A DNA stretch of 64,000 bases from CALHKP01 sp963558075 (GTDB taxonomy: Bacteria > Bacillota > Clostridia > Peptostreptococcales > Anaerovoracaceae). The position numbers and the translations under genes were made by a program. The notes beneath the pieces are model-generated. The model did not search any database. It had not been told where the DNA came from and was given only the letters and a program-made list of their open reading frames with translations. Below are positions 63,921-64,000 of this stretch, one piece after another. The stretch is taken from NCBI GenBank assembly GCA_963558075.1, contig CAUWFN010000011.1:17824-81823 (forward strand). Reading direction: 5' to 3'. Within the stretch, counting starts at the first letter, position 1. Every line of letters starts with the position of its first letter.

Positions 63921-64000
63921 TTAAAATAGGGATAGAAACTATATCTTGAAAGAAGTAACATTAAAAGCAGAGAAAGCCGAAACGGTTTTCCTGCTTTATT

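Overview
The window reads as chromosomal DNA of an anaerobic, low-GC Clostridia-type Firmicute. The evidence is a six-subunit Rnf complex, desulfoferrodoxin, a zinc-type S14, an EcfA1-A2-T module, an UPF0182 protein, a CaiB/acyl-CoA dehydrogenase operon and AGGAGG-type ribosome sites almost everywhere. The mix would suit the Eubacteriales Family XIII/Anaerovoracaceae area, but that placement is inference. I saw no tRNA, rRNA, CRISPR array, insertion sequence, integrase or phage gene.

Layout. 0.1-4.3 kb (minus): an acyl-CoA dehydrogenase, two class III CoA-transferases and a 2[4Fe-4S] ferredoxin form one operon with its own promoter and terminator. 4.6-5.4 kb (plus): a small exported Cys-rich protein sits behind a structured leader with an intrinsic terminator, laid out like a riboswitch. 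5.4-6.7 kb: a protein built of four homing-endonuclease-associated repeats lies next to a 93-bp tandem DNA repeat. 6.7-22.5 kb (minus): the complete S10-spc-alpha operon, rpsJ to rplQ, including secY, adk, map, infA, rpmJ and rpoA. 22.5-25.7 kb: a gene-poor stretch holding dfx, a small membrane protein, a striking hairpin array and two islands of degenerate octanucleotide repeats. 25.7-34 kb: a Na/Pi cotransporter, a TGS-uridine kinase fusion, a PC4-like protein, a phosphoesterase, exonuclease III and the pseudouridine pair psuG/psuK. 34-41.6 kb: uppP followed by a third octamer island, an aminotransferase, ecfA1-ecfA2-ecfT-trmB and a MocR-type regulator. 41.6-50.6 kb: apbE, a NusG-II protein, a Gx-type transporter, an aminopeptidase P and rnfCDGEAB. 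50.7-63.9 kb (minus): an Orn/Lys/Arg decarboxylase-fold enzyme, cardiolipin synthase, an ArgZ/AgrE C-terminal-like protein, serS, a divergent glutamine synthetase, UPF0182, a zinc-ribbon membrane protein and a single-TM protein.

How the parts fit. Rnf couples reduced ferredoxin to NAD and an ion gradient. ApbE, encoded nearby, attaches FMN to RnfG and RnfD. The CoA-transferase/dehydrogenase operon carries its own ferredoxin and could feed that electron economy. The Na/Pi symporter could use a sodium gradient.

The least explained material is non-coding: three islands (22.8, 25.4-25.7 and 35.0-35.25 kb) that keep an 8-nt phase while drifting in sequence, a cluster of at least nine dyad hairpins at 24.1-24.6 kb, a 10-nt phased repeat at 41.6 kb, and the leader RNA at 4.63-4.81 kb. 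Protein oddities include an Asp-to-Glu change at the nucleophile position of one CoA-transferase, a MocR regulator without its PLP lysine, an S3 with a 70-residue Arg-rich tail, and a repeat insertion in the decarboxylase-fold enzyme.
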